Shown piece after piece: positions 36,701 to 48,700 of a stretch of DNA of 64,000 bases. The stretch lies in the NCBI GenBank assembly GCA_947650365.1, contig CANTAL010000020.1:1612001-1676000 (forward strand). Reading direction: 5' to 3'. The position numbers and the translations under genes are program-made. Every line of letters starts with the position of its first letter. The stretch's first letter is position 1. The notes under the pieces were generated by a model, which worked only from the letters and a program-made list of their open reading frames with translations, did no database searches and was not told the DNA's origin. This stretch comes from Chamaelirium japonicum. Lineage: Eukaryota; Streptophyta; Magnoliopsida; Liliales; Melanthiaceae.

Positions 36701-39700
36701 ACATATCGAGCCTGGCCGACCAGTCATAAAAAAACGGAGAGAAAAACAAAGGCAGAAGTAGAGTTTTTAAATTATGATTTCTTCTTACTTCAAACTTATA
36801 CCCATGGCTAATGGACTGGAGTGGGACTTCTTCTCTCTTCTATCTTCGTTTATCTCTTCATTCTCTTCTCTCTTCTTCTCTCTCTTTTGTATTCGTTTCT
36901 CTCTCATTTTTTTTTGCGACTAGTCGGCTGGGCTCGATATGTTCGTGCTAATAACGTGTTGTAAGATGGGAGAGGTCCGACGATGGACAGCCATCCAATC
37001 GAACGATCTCAAAACAGTTTTAATGTTTTATATTTTTTTAAAGAAAAATGTAAAATATTTTTAAAGCAAAAAATTTGAGTATACCTCATCTTCTTTCTTT
37101 ACTTCCAATTATTTAATTTATTTAACAAATTAAAAAGTTAAATAATTAAATAATTAAATAAATATTTATTTATCTTCTCTCTTCTCCCTTTATTTTATTA
37201 CTATGATAATTAAGGGGAGTGTTATTACTATAATTTTTTTAATTTAAATAATCGTTTAATTAAAATGAAGAGAGAAGAGAATTTACTATGATAATCATAG
37301 TAATGTTAAGATGATACTATTGAGAAGTGGAGTTTTAGAATTTAGATTCCTTTTTACTTCACACCTATACCCGTGGCGAATGAACTAGAACAAGGCTTCT
37401 TCTCTCTTCTCTCTCATTTATCTTCGTTTAAATTATTTAATAATTTAAAAAATTTATAAATTAAGTTAATTTTTTGCTTTAAAAATAATTAATATTTTTT
37501 TAAAAAAAAATTTAAAACATTACAACTGTTATGAAATCGTTCGATCGGATGGCTGTCTACCATCGGATCTCTCCTATGGATTAGGGTTTCCCATAGATTG
37601 CTAAGGCCCTAAGTAAGATTATCTTATAAATAATATACGACCCTTTTAGGGTGGGGCACGTTTGACGGCTCTCTCTTTCTCCTATCTCACAATACATTAT
37701 CAGCACAAACATATTGAGCCCCATAGAATCTAATTAAATAAATATTTAATTAATTACATAACTTCTTCTCTCTTCTCTCTTTAACATGTTCATACTGATA
37801 ACGTGTTGTGAGATAGGAGAAAGAGAGAGCCATCAAACATGCCCCACCCTAAAGGGGTTGTATATTCTTTAAAAAAAAGAGAAAAGAAAGGAGAGATAAA
37901 TGAAGAAAGAAGAACTCCTGCTCTAATCCATTGGCTATGGGTATAAGTATGAAGTAAGAAGGAAGCTAAATTCCAAAACTCCACTTCTTAATATTTATAC
38001 GACCCATCAGATCTCTACCATCTCTTTATTTATTATACTTATTTAATCTCACAACATGTTATCTGTATGAACATATCAAGCCCAGCCGACTAGTCATAAG
38101 AAAATGGACAGAGAAAAGAAAACAGAAGAAAAAGAAAAAAAGAGAAGAGAACGGAGAGATAAACGAAGAAAAAAAGATAAGAAGTCCTGCTCCAGTCCAT
38201 TGGCCACGAGTATAGGTATGAAGTAAGAAAGAATATAAATTCCAAAACTCCACTTTTGTCTTCGTTTCTTTCTCCATTTTCTAATGACTGATTAGCTCGG
38301 CTTGACATGTTCATGCTGATAACGTGTTGTGAGATGGCAGAAAGAGAGTGCTATCAAATATACCTCACCCTAAAGGGGTCGTATAAATATTAAGAAGTAG
38401 AGTTTTGGAATTTACATTCCTTCTTACTTCACACATATACCTGTGGCCAATGGACTAGAGAGGCCACAGGTATATTATTTATTGGGTAAGATTACTTAGG
38501 GCCTAAGCAATCTATGGTAAACCCTAATCCATGGGACATTACTTAGGGAAAAAGCAAGACTTCTTCTCGCTTCTCTCCTCGTTTATCTTACTGTTCTTTT
38601 CTATCTTTCTCCCATCTCAAAACACGTTATCAGTACGAACATATCGAGCCCAGCTGACTAGTCGTAAGAAAATGAAGAGATAAGAGAAAACGAAAGAGAG
38701 AGAAGAAGAGAGAAGAGAATGAAAAGATTTAATTATATTATTGAGAACTGGAGTTTTGGAATTTAGATTCCTTCTTACTTCATACCTATACCCGTGGCGA
38801 ATGTACTGGAGCAGGACTTCTCTCTTCTCTCTTCGTTTGTCTCTCTGTTATCTTCTCTTTTCTTCTCTCTCTTTATCTTCGTTTCTCTCTCCGTTTTCTT
38901 GTGACTAGTCGGCTGGGCTCGACATGTTTGTACTGAATGGGAGAGATTATTTAACTAATATTATTTTTAGTCCTGCTCCATATTTAATCTCTCTTCTTCT
39001 CTCTCTTCTATAGAGATTTGGAATTTAGATTCCTTTTTACTTCACACATATAACCATGGCCAAAGGACTGGAGCAGGACTTCTTCTCTCTTCTCTCTTTA
39101 TTTATCTCTTTTTAATCTTCTCTCTTCTTCTCTCTCTTCTATAGAGTTTCAGAATTTAGATTTTTCTTACTTTACACCAATACACATGGCCAATAAACTA
39201 AAGCAGGACTTCTTTTCTCTTCTCTCTTTATTTATCTATCCATTCTCTTCTCTCTTCTTCTCTCTCTTCTGTCATTGTTTCTCTCTCCATTTTCTTGTGA
39301 CTGGTCGGTTAGGCTCGATATATTCGTACTGATAACGTGTTGTGAGATGGGAGAAAAAAAGAGTCGTCAAACGTGCTCCACCTTAAAGGGATAATATATT
39401 ATTTATAGGGTAAGCTTACTTAGGGCCTAAGCAATCTATAGGAAACCTTAATCTATGGGAGAGATCCGACGGTTGACAACCATCCTTCTTACTTCATACC
39501 TATACCCATGGCGAATGGACTGGAGATGGACTTCTTTTCTCTTCTCTCTTCTTCTTTTTCTAATTATCGGATAGCTGTCTACCATCGAATCTCTCTTATG
39601 GATTAGGGTTTTGCATAGATTGCTTAGGCCCTAAGTAAGAAGAAGTCATGCTCTAGTCCATTGGCCACGAGTATAGGAGTGAAGTAAGAAGGAATCTAAA

Positions 39701-39734
39701 TTCGAAAACTCCACTTCTCAATAGTATCATCTCA

Positions 39735-40075
39735 ACGTTATTATGATTTTCATATTAATGCTACTATAATTTTTTAAATTACATTAAAATTTTATTTAAT
39801 TATTAAATAATTTAATTAATTTAATAATTATGTTTTTAGTAAAATAATTAATTTATTTAATTATTTAATTATCTAATTATTTAATTAAATTAATTATTTT
39901 ATTTATTTATTATTATTTTATTATTAAATAATTAAATTAGGTAACTATTTAATTATTTAAATTATTAAATAAAGAAATAATGATTTAATTATATAATTAA
40001 TTTATTTTATTAGTTATTTCTTTATTTATTATTTTATTTTTAAATAATTAAATAATTAGTCAATTATTTAAACGG
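39735..40075 (+). repeat. AT-rich module start, cut near gypsy element 2
   Basis: Opens with 'caacgttattatgattttca' and runs into AT-rich core, then stops at 'ttatttaaacggagtgggag' about 35 bp before the gypsy LTR. The conserved module tail is missing. Confidence 0.65.
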
Positions 40076-40143
40076 AGTGGGAGAACGTAGAGATAAATAA
40101 TAGTGCCTGTGGGTGCAAATTTTGGCAAAAAGCCCCAGAGACT

Positions 40144-40386
40144 GCAGGACCCACCAGCCCTGCCTGGGGGGCCCACAGCGACCGCCGTAGGATTGGGGGG
40201 TCCACAGAGACTACCGCGGGACCCACCAGCCCTACCTGGGGGTTTACAGAGACTACTGCGGGACCCACCAGCCCTGCCTGGGGTTTCCACAAAGATCGCC
40301 GTGGGACCCACCAGCCCTGCCTGGGGGGTCCACAGAGACCGCCACGGGACCCGCCAGCCCTGCCTAGGAAATCCCCGGATACAAAG
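40144..40386. repeat. 43-bp-spaced repeats in LTR 2 U3
   Basis: GGGACCCACCAGCCCTGCC recurs at about 40144, 40216, 40259, 40301 and 40344. The last steps are 43, 42 and 43 bp, the same period as in LTR 1, though the spacer sequence differs (ggtccacagagaccgcc). Frames on either strand are repeat by-products. Confidence 0.85.
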
Positions 40387-40428
40387 GCAAAAACCGCAAT
40401 TTGCCCCGGATTTCCTCCCAGAGTTTTT

Positions 40429-40437
40429 CTATAAATA
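40429..40437 (+). promoter_or_regulatory. TATA box of LTR 2
   Basis: CTATAAATA followed by gcaggacctt, matching the position and context of 6776-6784 in LTR 1. Confidence 0.75.
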
Positions 40438-40837
40438 GCAGGACCTTCAAATGTAAAAAAATCCAGAACCAAAATCTGAGAACTGATTTCTAGAAACCAG
40501 AACCCAGAGATCTGACTTCGATATTCCTTTACTTTCAATCTCCTTTTCAAAGAGATCAGTGATACTCGGCCTGTCGAGGTCACTTCTACTGGAGAGTTAG
40601 TGAATTCGGGTTGCTCCCTATAGCACGGAGACGTAGGCTTCGGCTGAACTCCGAGATCACACCTTGTGTCAATCTTCTTACTGTTAGCATATCAAAAATC
40701 CCAACTTAAAGTCACCAAGACATCAACCTTCGGACCTACCTTCCATTCAGTAGATTGATCAAAGATCTTTGACTCGACTTCGATTGACTGGTGGCGTGGA
40801 GTCTTCGGTTCGGCACAAAGATTTTCCCCCCATAGTT

Positions 40838-40854
40838 TGGCGCTGTCTGTGGGA
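40838..40854 (+). other. primer-binding site of gypsy element 2
   Basis: TGGCGCTGTCTGTGGGA begins 5 nt after the LTR. The TGGCGC...GTCTGTGGGA form is familiar from PBS regions of plant Tat-type gypsy elements. I do not assign the tRNA primer. Confidence 0.7.
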
Positions 40855-41562
40855 TTCGTTCGAAAAGCCAAGTTCACTTTATATCAAACATCAGATCGGT
40901 TGAGCAGACAACTGGTCTAGATAGTCAAACTTCCCAGCACCTTCAGTTGAGCAAACAACCGTTAAGACACCGGCAATCTTGTTGCATCCTTCGCTCTCTA
41001 AAAGGCAAGGACGAAGCATCAGGATCATCCAGAAGGAAGTAACACACGTCAAGCTCATCCAGAGACTCGTTCGATGAGTCAACGGCTCAACTTCGAGCAG
41101 CCCCTCGCTGTCCCCGAAATGGGGGTTTGATCAGGGAGCGGAAGATCGGTCAATCGACCGATCGCTCCACCTCTCCGATAGTGAATAGAGCAAATTGCCC
41201 TTGCTCTTGCTGAAAACCCACCATCTACCTACCAAATCTCGGCGATCGACTTTCAGCTATTGCAATTGGCTAAACAAAACACCACCCTCACAGCTGAAAG
41301 GGACGCCCTCAAGAAGGTAGCCTCCGAAGCCAGAATTGCTCTCCCTATCCCTTTATTCGACGAGAGAGTTGATACGTCATGGCAATCGATTCACTCTGAA
41401 CCATGAAGGTCAATAGGCACCACCGCCCATGAGAGGATATGTTGCAACCCAACCCCCTCTGCGGCTCCATGGAAGCAGAATGTCTAGGATCGTATCGATG
41501 ATGAGTCCTATCAATCATCTTCAGGTCGTAACTGTATCAGGCAGACACAGTCAAAGCCCAAC
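40855..41562 (+). other. leader and unrecognised gag N-terminal region
   Basis: The segment between the primer-binding site and the recognisable gag frame contains many stops in all plus frames. It probably holds the 5' untranslated leader and a decayed gag start; no motif is clear enough to place the initiation codon. Confidence 0.45.
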
Positions 41563-42480
41563 TTGCGAGGGAGGCACCAGATGAAAGGAGCACCCTCAAA
41601 AGGCAGAACTTCTTCATCCTTCCCACTCCAACATAAAGCTAGAATGGATCTTCATCACCAATTCCATCCCGCAACCACTCAAAGGCCTGGACAAGACCTC
41701 TCGATCTTACCTCTCGATCTGCATCAAGGTCGGGGGCATGGTCGTAGAGAAGAATACTCTTCTGCTGTACCTCTCCACCAAAGTTTGTTTCAATCGTCCT
41801 TTCCGAGGGGATGGAGAACTCCAACTCTCCCCAAGTTCAATTGCCTCAAAGGGGATCCTACCCTTCATATTCTAGCATTCAAGCAAGCTCAAACGCCACA
41901 CGAAGAAGAGAATAATGTGCTTTGCTGAACCTTCGTCGGAAGCCTCGACGAGCCATCTCTCGATTAGTACCATAACCTTCGGGCTAGGTCCATCACCCAG
42001 TTTGGAGTATTGGCAAACCACTTCGTGCAAAACTATCAACTCAACTTGAAGCCTGAGAAGAAGCTCGATTCCCACTACCGGCTGAGGATGGGAGCAGATT
42101 AAAGTCTTTGCAGTTTCACACGAAGATTTCGCAACGAGCACGCCGCTCTCTCAGGACGGTATCTGGATGATGAGGCTATCATATTAGCCTTCCAAAATGC
42201 CCTCCGGTTCGATCTGTATATCTATAATGATTTTATCCGCAATCCTCCCCCTTTATTTGGTTTGATGTTTGATCAAATTCAGAGGTAGATCGAAGTCGAA
42301 GACGATCAGGTCGCTCAAAAAGGAGAAGAAATAAAACGACAACCTGTCGAGAGAGAAGCCCCAAAGTATACCGCCAAAGCACACAATGCAGAGGCAGTAG
42401 CCCCCCTGCACCCAAGCGGCCGAGAAATGATGGACGTAGATCACCTTCGAAGAAGACTACATTCACGGATTGGACTTTAT
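41563..42480 (+). pseudogene. gypsy gag remnant
   Basis: Gag would form the cytoplasmic particle that packages element RNA. A single reading frame across the stretch shows the plant retrotransposon gag pattern: LPKFNCLKGDPTLHI, then LDEPSLD and YHNLRARSITQF, then VQNYQLNLKPEKKLDSHYRL and RNEHAALSGRYLDDEA. It is cut by TGA 41926-41928, TAG 41965-41967, TAA 42100-42102 and TAG 42286-42288. A frameshift between about 42440 and 42483 leads to the next frame. The following segment (42483-42700) continues as gag C-terminus, with a decayed zinc-knuckle-like YNFHRSHG. Confidence 0.8.
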
Positions 42481-42482
42481 CG

Positions 42483-43463
42483 ATCGAGCAGATTCTCGAT
42501 CAAATTCAACATCAGGAATTCCTCCGAAGGCCGAATCCTTTACAGTTTGATACCAAGGTCACAACTGATAAAAGGGTCTACTATAATTTTCATCGTAGTC
42601 ATGGCCCTTCTACCGATTAATGCTACCGGCTGAGGTACCATCTGGGAGATCTACTACGAGAAGGCCATCTCCAGGAGTTCGTCAAAGGCGGACAAGATCA
42701 ATGCCGACCTTTGGCGAAAGGAAAAGAAGCTTGCTGGATCCACCAAATATCTACCGATCAATCACTTAACGCTGTGCGTGCTAACATCTTCGGCATTCAC
42801 GGAGCATTGCACAATCAAACACTGACAGGGAAAGAAGTCGATCGGCAAGTGTGACACATATTCAATATTCGCTCTGCAGCGAACAAAGAAGACACCTGGA
42901 TCGAAAAACCTATCAAAGTTCTAACTTGGCCATCTATTATCTTCAATGACTCTGATCTTCAAGGAGTCCATACTCCACATCGGGACCCCCTAGTCCTGAA
43001 GCTCATCGACGGGAGCACCGTCAACCGCATCCTCATCGATACCGAAAGGTCTATCGTCATGTTCTCAGACTACTTCAAGCGACTGGGATATAAATATATA
43101 AGCCTCGAAGTTGTCCCGACCGTGATCACGAGCTTCAACGGGGAGCAGAGCATAACAATGGGGGAATCCAAATTCACCCTCGACCTCAGTCGAGAGACTC
43201 AAGTCTCCATAAGAGTCGTCGTTGTCGAAGGAACGTCCAACTATAATGTCATCCTAGGGCGGCCTTTCCTCCACCAGATCAATGCTATATCCCCCTCCTA
43301 CCACCAACTCCTCAAATTTGCAACAGGAGAGGGTATCGTCTGCATCCGAAGAGATCAACAAACCCGACGATCTTGCGAAGTGGCAGCTGCAAAAATAGAT
43401 TGCCGAATAAATCTCGTCCCCCCGAAGCAACCAAGAGATGAAGCTGGTCCTTCTTCAAGATAG
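42483..43463 (+). pseudogene. gag C-terminus and aspartic protease remnant
   Basis: The protease would cut the gag-pol polyprotein. After the gag tail (EQILDQIQHQEFLRR...) the same frame reaches the protease region: LKLIDGSTVNRILID, the active-site triplet at 43038-43046 and the later flap and ILGRPFLHQINAI pattern (about 43250-43290), typical of retroviral-type proteases. The active-site triplet reads Asp-Thr-Glu where Asp-Thr/Ser-Gly is required, so catalysis should be lost. Stops interrupt near 42630 and 42850, and TAG at 43461-43463 separates it from RT. Confidence 0.82.
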
Positions 43464-45000
43464 CAACCAAAGGAGATCCCACTGTCCGAACCTCCGCCAA
43501 TCAAATGGGAGACCTTACCCTCAATCGAAGAAATCATTCCAATCAATATCGGCAGTGGAGATCTTTCTCGAGAAACCTTCATCGGTACCAATTTCAGCGA
43601 CGCAGAAGCGCGAGATATGGTATCCTTCTTTCAATCCAACATTGACGTCTTCGTCTGGTGTTTCAAAGACATACCCAGGATCAACCCGGAGGATACTTGT
43701 CACCGACTCGCAAACAAAGAAGGAGTGAAGCTCGTTAAACAAAAACCACACACAATCCAACCAGAACGACAAGCTGCAGTTCATGAGGAGATTAATAAGC
43801 TACTCGCAACAGGCTTCATTCATGAAGTAGAGTAGCCTACTTGGATCTCCAACATAGTCACTGTCCCTAAAAAGAATGGCAAAATCAGGGTTTGCATCGA
43901 CTTCACTAACCTCAACAGGGCTTGCCCTAAAGACCCATTCCCTATACCAAGGATAGATAGACTCGTTGACGCCACTGCTGGCCACGAGCTCCTATCTTTC
44001 ATAGACGGATACTCTGGGTATAATCAAATCTCGCTACATCCGGACGATCAAGAGAAGACATATTTCATGACAAACCGAGGTCTCTACTACTACAACGTAA
44101 TGCCATTTGGCCTCAAAAATACTGGATCGACCTATCAAAGGGTAGTCATGAAGATGTTCGAATAACAAATCGGCCATAACGCTGAAGTTATGTCGATGAT
44201 CTACTCACCAAAAGTCCTAATCCGGAGAGCCACTTCTTCGATCTAGTAGAGATGTTTCAAATCCTCCGAAAATACCACGTGAAGTTTAACCCAGCGAAAT
44301 GTGCCTTCGGTGTTCAATCGGGTAAATTCCTGGGTCACCTTGTGACCAGAAGAGGCATCGAAGCCAACCTCGACCAAATTTGAGTTATCCTCAATATGCC
44401 ATCGCCTACCAATCGGAAGGAAGTTCAACACCTCACTGGAAGATTAGCTGCCCTTAATCATTCATCTCGAAATCTTTCGACAAGTGCAAACCGCTCTTCG
44501 ACAAGTTACGAAAGGCAGATACCTCTTGATGGAGTACAACTTGCGAACAAGGTTTTCAAGATGCCAAAAATTATCTCGTGTATACTCCTATTTTGACAGC
44601 TCCTCTCCCAAAGGAAGATCTCTGGCTCTATCTTACCGTCACTGATTAAGCATTCATTGCGGTCCTGGTCAGTAGAAGGGAAGGCATTGAACATCCGATC
44701 TACTACATAAGTCATACACTTCTCCCGGCAGATACACGATATTCAAAGATTGAGAAGGTAATACTAGCCTTGCTCACTGCATCACGACGTCTTCAACCCT
44801 ATTTTATCTCCCATTTGATCACCGTTATCTTAGAGCACCCACTCAAAGACATCTTAGACAAGGCTGGTCGAGTAGGTCGAATGACCAATTGGGTGATCGA
44901 GATGAGTGCTCTCAGAATTCAATTCGAGCCTCGCACTTCGCTCAAAGAGCAAGCTGTAGCTTACTTCCTTGCCACTTCCCCGTGGAAAATCCTATTGTAT
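43464..45000 (+). pseudogene. reverse transcriptase and first (gypsy) RNase H remnant
   Basis: RT motifs follow in order: TWISNIVTVPKKNGKIRVC, LSFIDGYSGYNQISLHPDD, TYFMTNRGLYYYNVMPFGL, then the YVDD catalytic site coded at 44189-44200 but one frame over, because one base is missing just before it. KFNPAKCAFGVQSGKFLGHL and KEVQHLTGRLAALN follow. The gypsy RNase H (about 44620-44960) shows AFIAVLVSRREGIEHPIYYI and RLQPYFISHLITVI. Breaks are TAG 43833-43835, TAA 44163-44165, a deletion near 44188, TGA 44381-44383, a frameshift near 44465, TGA 44527-44529 and TAA 44647-44649. Non-functional. Confidence 0.9.
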
Positions 45001-45049
45001 GGAAGGATGACGTCAAAATGCACCTTGATAATGAAGACGAACCTCCGCT

Positions 45050-45500
45050 CAACTCTGCTCCTACAACCATCAATCATAGTCCCGAGACTCCCAATACTTC
45101 AACTCGATGAAAGCTTTATACTGACGGAGCTTCAAGTGCAATCGATTTGGGAATTGGGATAGTCTTGATATCCCCCAAACTCGATCACCTCCAAAAGGCT
45201 ATTCTCCTCTGATTCAACGCTACAAACAATAAAACAGAATACGAAGCACTTATCTCTGGATTGGAGATTGTTAGATCCTTGGGGGTGGACCGTCTTGTTG
45301 TCCACAGCAACTCCCAACTGATAATTCGACAGATTAATGGGGAGTATACAGCTCGCGAAGAAAGGATGCAACACTACTTGGCTTTGGTGATGCATCATCG
45401 ACAATGATTCAATAACATCGAATTCCTTCAAATCCCAGGGTCGAAAATTAAGAAGCTGATGCTCTGGCTAATATTGCTTCAGTACTTAGAGATTCACTCG
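45050..45500 (+). pseudogene. second RNase H (archaeal-like) remnant of the Tat element
   Basis: From about 45114 a new frame reads LYTDGASSAIDLGIGIVLI, then NKTEYEALISGLEI and VHSNSQLIIRQINGEY. This is the pattern of the additional RNase H carried by Tat-lineage elements after the gypsy RNase H. The first Asp (45123-45125) and the Glu are present, but the Asp expected in VHSDSQ is Asn (45309-45311). TGA stops lie at 45210-45212 and 45405-45407. Confidence 0.8.
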
Positions 45501-45750
45501 GAGAAAGGTGAATATAGATCGACTATCAAGAATCACCAAAAACCACCATCGAACAACAGATCGTTGCCACTAATGAATGGTCTGGGGGTTGGAGACAGCC
45601 GATTTTCAATCTTACAACATATGACCTCAGGGATTGGAGATTGCCAATTTAAAACTTTTTCAAACATGGCAGAATGCCAGATGATCTAATTCAAGCCAGA
45701 AGACTTCAAAGAAAGCTTCCATGCTACAGCCTCCAAGGAGCGGATCTATA
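45501..45750 (+). pseudogene. start of integrase region, truncated at the array junction
   Basis: After RNase H, frames scattered by small indels give a linker and then ARRLQRKLPCYSLQGADLY (about 45694-45750), the lead-in to integrase. Bases 1-60 of the window encode the matching ARRLQRRLPYYTIQGEDLY of element 1. Sequence switches to the array at 45751, so no integrase domain follows. Confidence 0.8.
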
Positions 45751-48700
45751 CTTGAGCAAGACTTCTTATCATTTCTTTCTTCGTTTATCTCTTCGTTCTC
45801 TTCTCTCTTCTTCTCTCTCTGCTGTCTTTGTTTCTCTTTCCGTTTTCTTATGACTGGTCGGTTGGGCACGACATATTCGTACTGATAACGTATTGTGAGA
45901 TGGGAGAAAAAGAAAGAAGAGAATGGAGAGATAAACAAAGAGAGAAGAAAGAAGAAGTCTTGCTCCATTCTATTGGCCACGGGTATAGGTATGAACTAAG
46001 AAGGATGACTGTCCACTGTCGGATCTCTCCCATGGTTAGGATTTCGTATAGATTACTTAGGCCCTAAGTAAGCTTACCCTATAAATAATATAAGACCCTT
46101 TTAGGGTGGGGCATATTTGACGACTCTCTCTTTTTCCCATCTCAAAATACGTTATCAGTACGAACATGTCAAGCCCAGCCGGCCAGTCACAAGAAAACAA
46201 AGAGAGAAAGAAAGATAAAAGTGGAGTTTAAAAATTTAGATTCCTTCTTACGTCACACCTATACCCATGGCCAATGGATTGGAGTAGGACTTCTTCTCTC
46301 TTCTCTCTTTATTTATCTCTCCGTTCTCTTCTCTCTTCTTATCTCTCTTATATGGAGTTTTGGAATTTAGATTCCTTCTTACTTTACAGCTATACGCATG
46401 GCCAATGGATTGGAGCAGGACTTCTTCTCATTTTGTGTATCTCTCTATTATCTTCTCTCTCTTCTATCATCATTTCTCTCTCTGTTTTCTTGTGACTGGT
46501 CGGTTGGGCTCGACATGTTCATGTTGATAACGTGTTGTGAGAAGAGAGAAGAGAACGGAGAGACAAATAAAGAGAAAAGAAAGAAGAAGTCATGTTCCAG
46601 TCCATTCGCCATGGGTATATGTGTGAAGTAAGAAGGAATCTAAATTCCAAAACTCTATTTCTCAATAATATAATTAAATCTCTCAGTTCTCTTTTCTCTT
46701 CATCTATGGATTAGGGATTCCCATAGATTGCTTAGGTCCTAAGTAAGCTTTCCCTATAAATAATATACGACCCCTTTAGGGTAGGGCACATTTGACGACT
46801 CTCTTTTTCCCATCTCACAATATGTTATCAGTACGTATATGTCAAGCCTAGCTGACCAGTCGTAAGAAAGCAGTAAAAGAAACAAAGACAAAAGTGGAGT
46901 TTTGGTATTTAGATTACTTCTTACTTCACACTTATATAAACGGATAGAGAAACGAAGACAGAAGAGAAAGAAAAAGAGAGAAGAAAACAGAGAGATAAAC
47001 GAAAAGAGAAGAGAGAAGAAGTTCTGCTCCAGTCCATTGGCCACAGGTATAGGTATGAAGTTTTCTCTTTTCTCTTTATTTATCTCTCTGGTCTCTTCTT
47101 ACTTCTTATTTCTCTTTTGTCTTCGTTAAACTCCTCTTCTTCTCTCAATAAACGAATAGAGAAACGTAGACAGAAGTGTGGGGAGAAGAAAAAAAAGAAT
47201 AGAGAGATAAACAAAGAGAAGAGTGAAGAAGTCCTGCTCTAGGCTATTGGCCACGGGTGTAGGTATGAAGTAAGAAGGAATTTAAAATCCAAAACCTTCA
47301 CTTCTGTCTTTGTTTCTATTTCTCTTTTCTTGCGACTGGTCAGCTGGGCACGACATATTCATGCTAATAACATGTTATGAGATGGAAGAAAGGAAGAACC
47401 GTTAAAATACCCCACCCTAAAAGGGTCGTATATTATTTATAGGGTGAGCTTACTTAGGTCATAAGTATTTTAAAGGAAACCTTAATCAATAGAGAAGAGA
47501 GAAGAGAATTGAGATATTTAATTGTATTATTTAAAAGTAGAGTTTTGGAATTTAGATTCCTTCTTACTTCACACCTATACCTATGGTGAATAGACTGGAG
47601 CAATACTTCTTCTCTCTTCTTTCTTTGTTTATCTCTCCCTTTTCTTCTCTCTTTTTATTTTTTCTCACAACTTGTTATCAGCACGAACATATCGAGCCCA
47701 GCCGACCAGTCACCAGAAACCGGAGAGAGAAATAAAGACAGACGAAAGAGAAGAAGAGATAAGAGAATAGAGAGATAAATAATTTAAATAATATATTTAA
47801 ATAATTTAGTTAAATTCTAAATGGTGGTCTGCTGGGCTCGACATGTTCATGCTGATAACGTGTTATGAGTAAAGAGAAGAAGAGAGAAGAGAATGTAGAG
47901 ATAAACGAAGAAAGAAGAGAGAAGAAGTCCTCCTCCAGTCCATTATACATGGGTACAGGTGTTATGTAAAAAGGATCTAAATTCCAAAAATCCACTTCTC
48001 AATAATATAATTAAATCTCTCCGTTCTCTTCTCTCTTCTCCCATGGATTAGGGTTTCTCATAGATTAATAAGGCCCTAAGTAAGTTTACCCTATAAATAA
48101 TATACGACCCCTTTAGGGTGGGGTATATTTGACAGCTCTCACTTTCTCCCATCTCATAATACGTTATCAGCACGAACAAGTTGAGCCCAGTCGACTAGTA
48201 ATAAGAAAAATAGAGAGTCAAATGAAGACAAAAGAAGAGAAGAGAACGGAGAGATAAACGAAGATAGAAGAAAAAGCCATCAAACGAAGTGGAGTTTAAC
48301 GAAGACAAAAGAGAGAGAAGAAGAGAGAAGAGAATGAAGAGATAAATGAAGAGAGAAGAGAGAAGAAGTCCTGCTCTAGTCAATTGGCCATGGGTATAGG
48401 TGTAAAGTAAGAAAGAACCTAAATTTCAAAACTCCACTTCTGTCTTCATTTTTCTATCTATTTTCTTGTGATGGGTCGGCTGGGCTCGACATATTCGTGC
48501 CGATAACGTATTATGAGATGGGAGAAAGAGAGAGCCATCAAACATACCCCACCCTAAAGGGATAGTATATTATTTATAAGGTAAGCTTACTTAGGGCCTA
48601 AGCAATCCATGGGAAAACCTAATCCATAGGAGAAGATAGAAAAGAACGAAGAGATTTAATTATATTACTGAGAATTGGAGTTTTCTCAATAGTATCATCT

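Larger units (their letters stand above)
11242..40107. repeat. left satellite-like array, polypurine/TATA-module units in both orientations
   Basis: The whole stretch is made of diverged copies of a few-hundred-bp unit. One half carries ggattagggtttcccatag, TTAGGCCCTAAGTAAGCTTA, CTATAAATA, acccctttagggtgggg and CGTTATCAGCACGAA. The other is a GA-rich strand of about 100 nt (gagagaaacgaagacagaag...) ending in agtccattggccatgggtat and gaatctaaattccaaaactc. Units face both ways, with orientation switches for example near 13970 and 14830, and AT-rich modules lie between them. I see no gene: open frames are F/L/S-rich on one strand and R/E/K-rich on the other, as GA/CT tracts dictate. Homologous blocks recur at kilobase scale (separate entries). 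Confidence 0.9.
40108..40832 (+). mobile_element. 5' LTR of gypsy element 2 (725 bp)
   Basis: Starts TGTGGGTGCAAATTTTGGC and ends CCCCCCA, followed after 5 nt by a primer-binding site. It shares its start, TATA region, a block of about 100 bp (40559-40662) and its end with LTR 1. Its left flank is satellite-like GA-rich sequence. Confidence 0.9.
40108..45750 (+). mobile_element. Ty3/gypsy (Tat-lineage) element 2, 5' part, truncated at integrase
   Basis: 5' LTR, primer-binding site, gag, protease, RT, gypsy RNase H and a second RNase H appear in order on the plus strand. Two RNase H domains in series are a described trait of Tat-lineage plant elements. The element ends at 45750 within the region that begins element 1 at base 1: 'gaagacttcaaag' is at 45698 here and near base 6 there. 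Integrase and the 3' LTR are missing. The five bases before the LTR (40103-40107, GTGCC) cannot be tested as a target duplication. Confidence 0.88.

Noticed and set aside
11242-40107. Dozens of 60-165-residue open frames rich in Phe/Leu/Ser or Arg/Glu/Lys
   Set aside because: They follow from GA-rich and CT-rich strands, occur as mirrored pairs on both strands, recur with every repeat copy, and show no known domain. They look like families (for example '..WSRTSSLFSL..') only because the DNA is repeated.
40103-40107. GTGCC as a target-site duplication of gypsy element 2
   Set aside because: The 3' end of the element is missing, so there is no second copy to compare.
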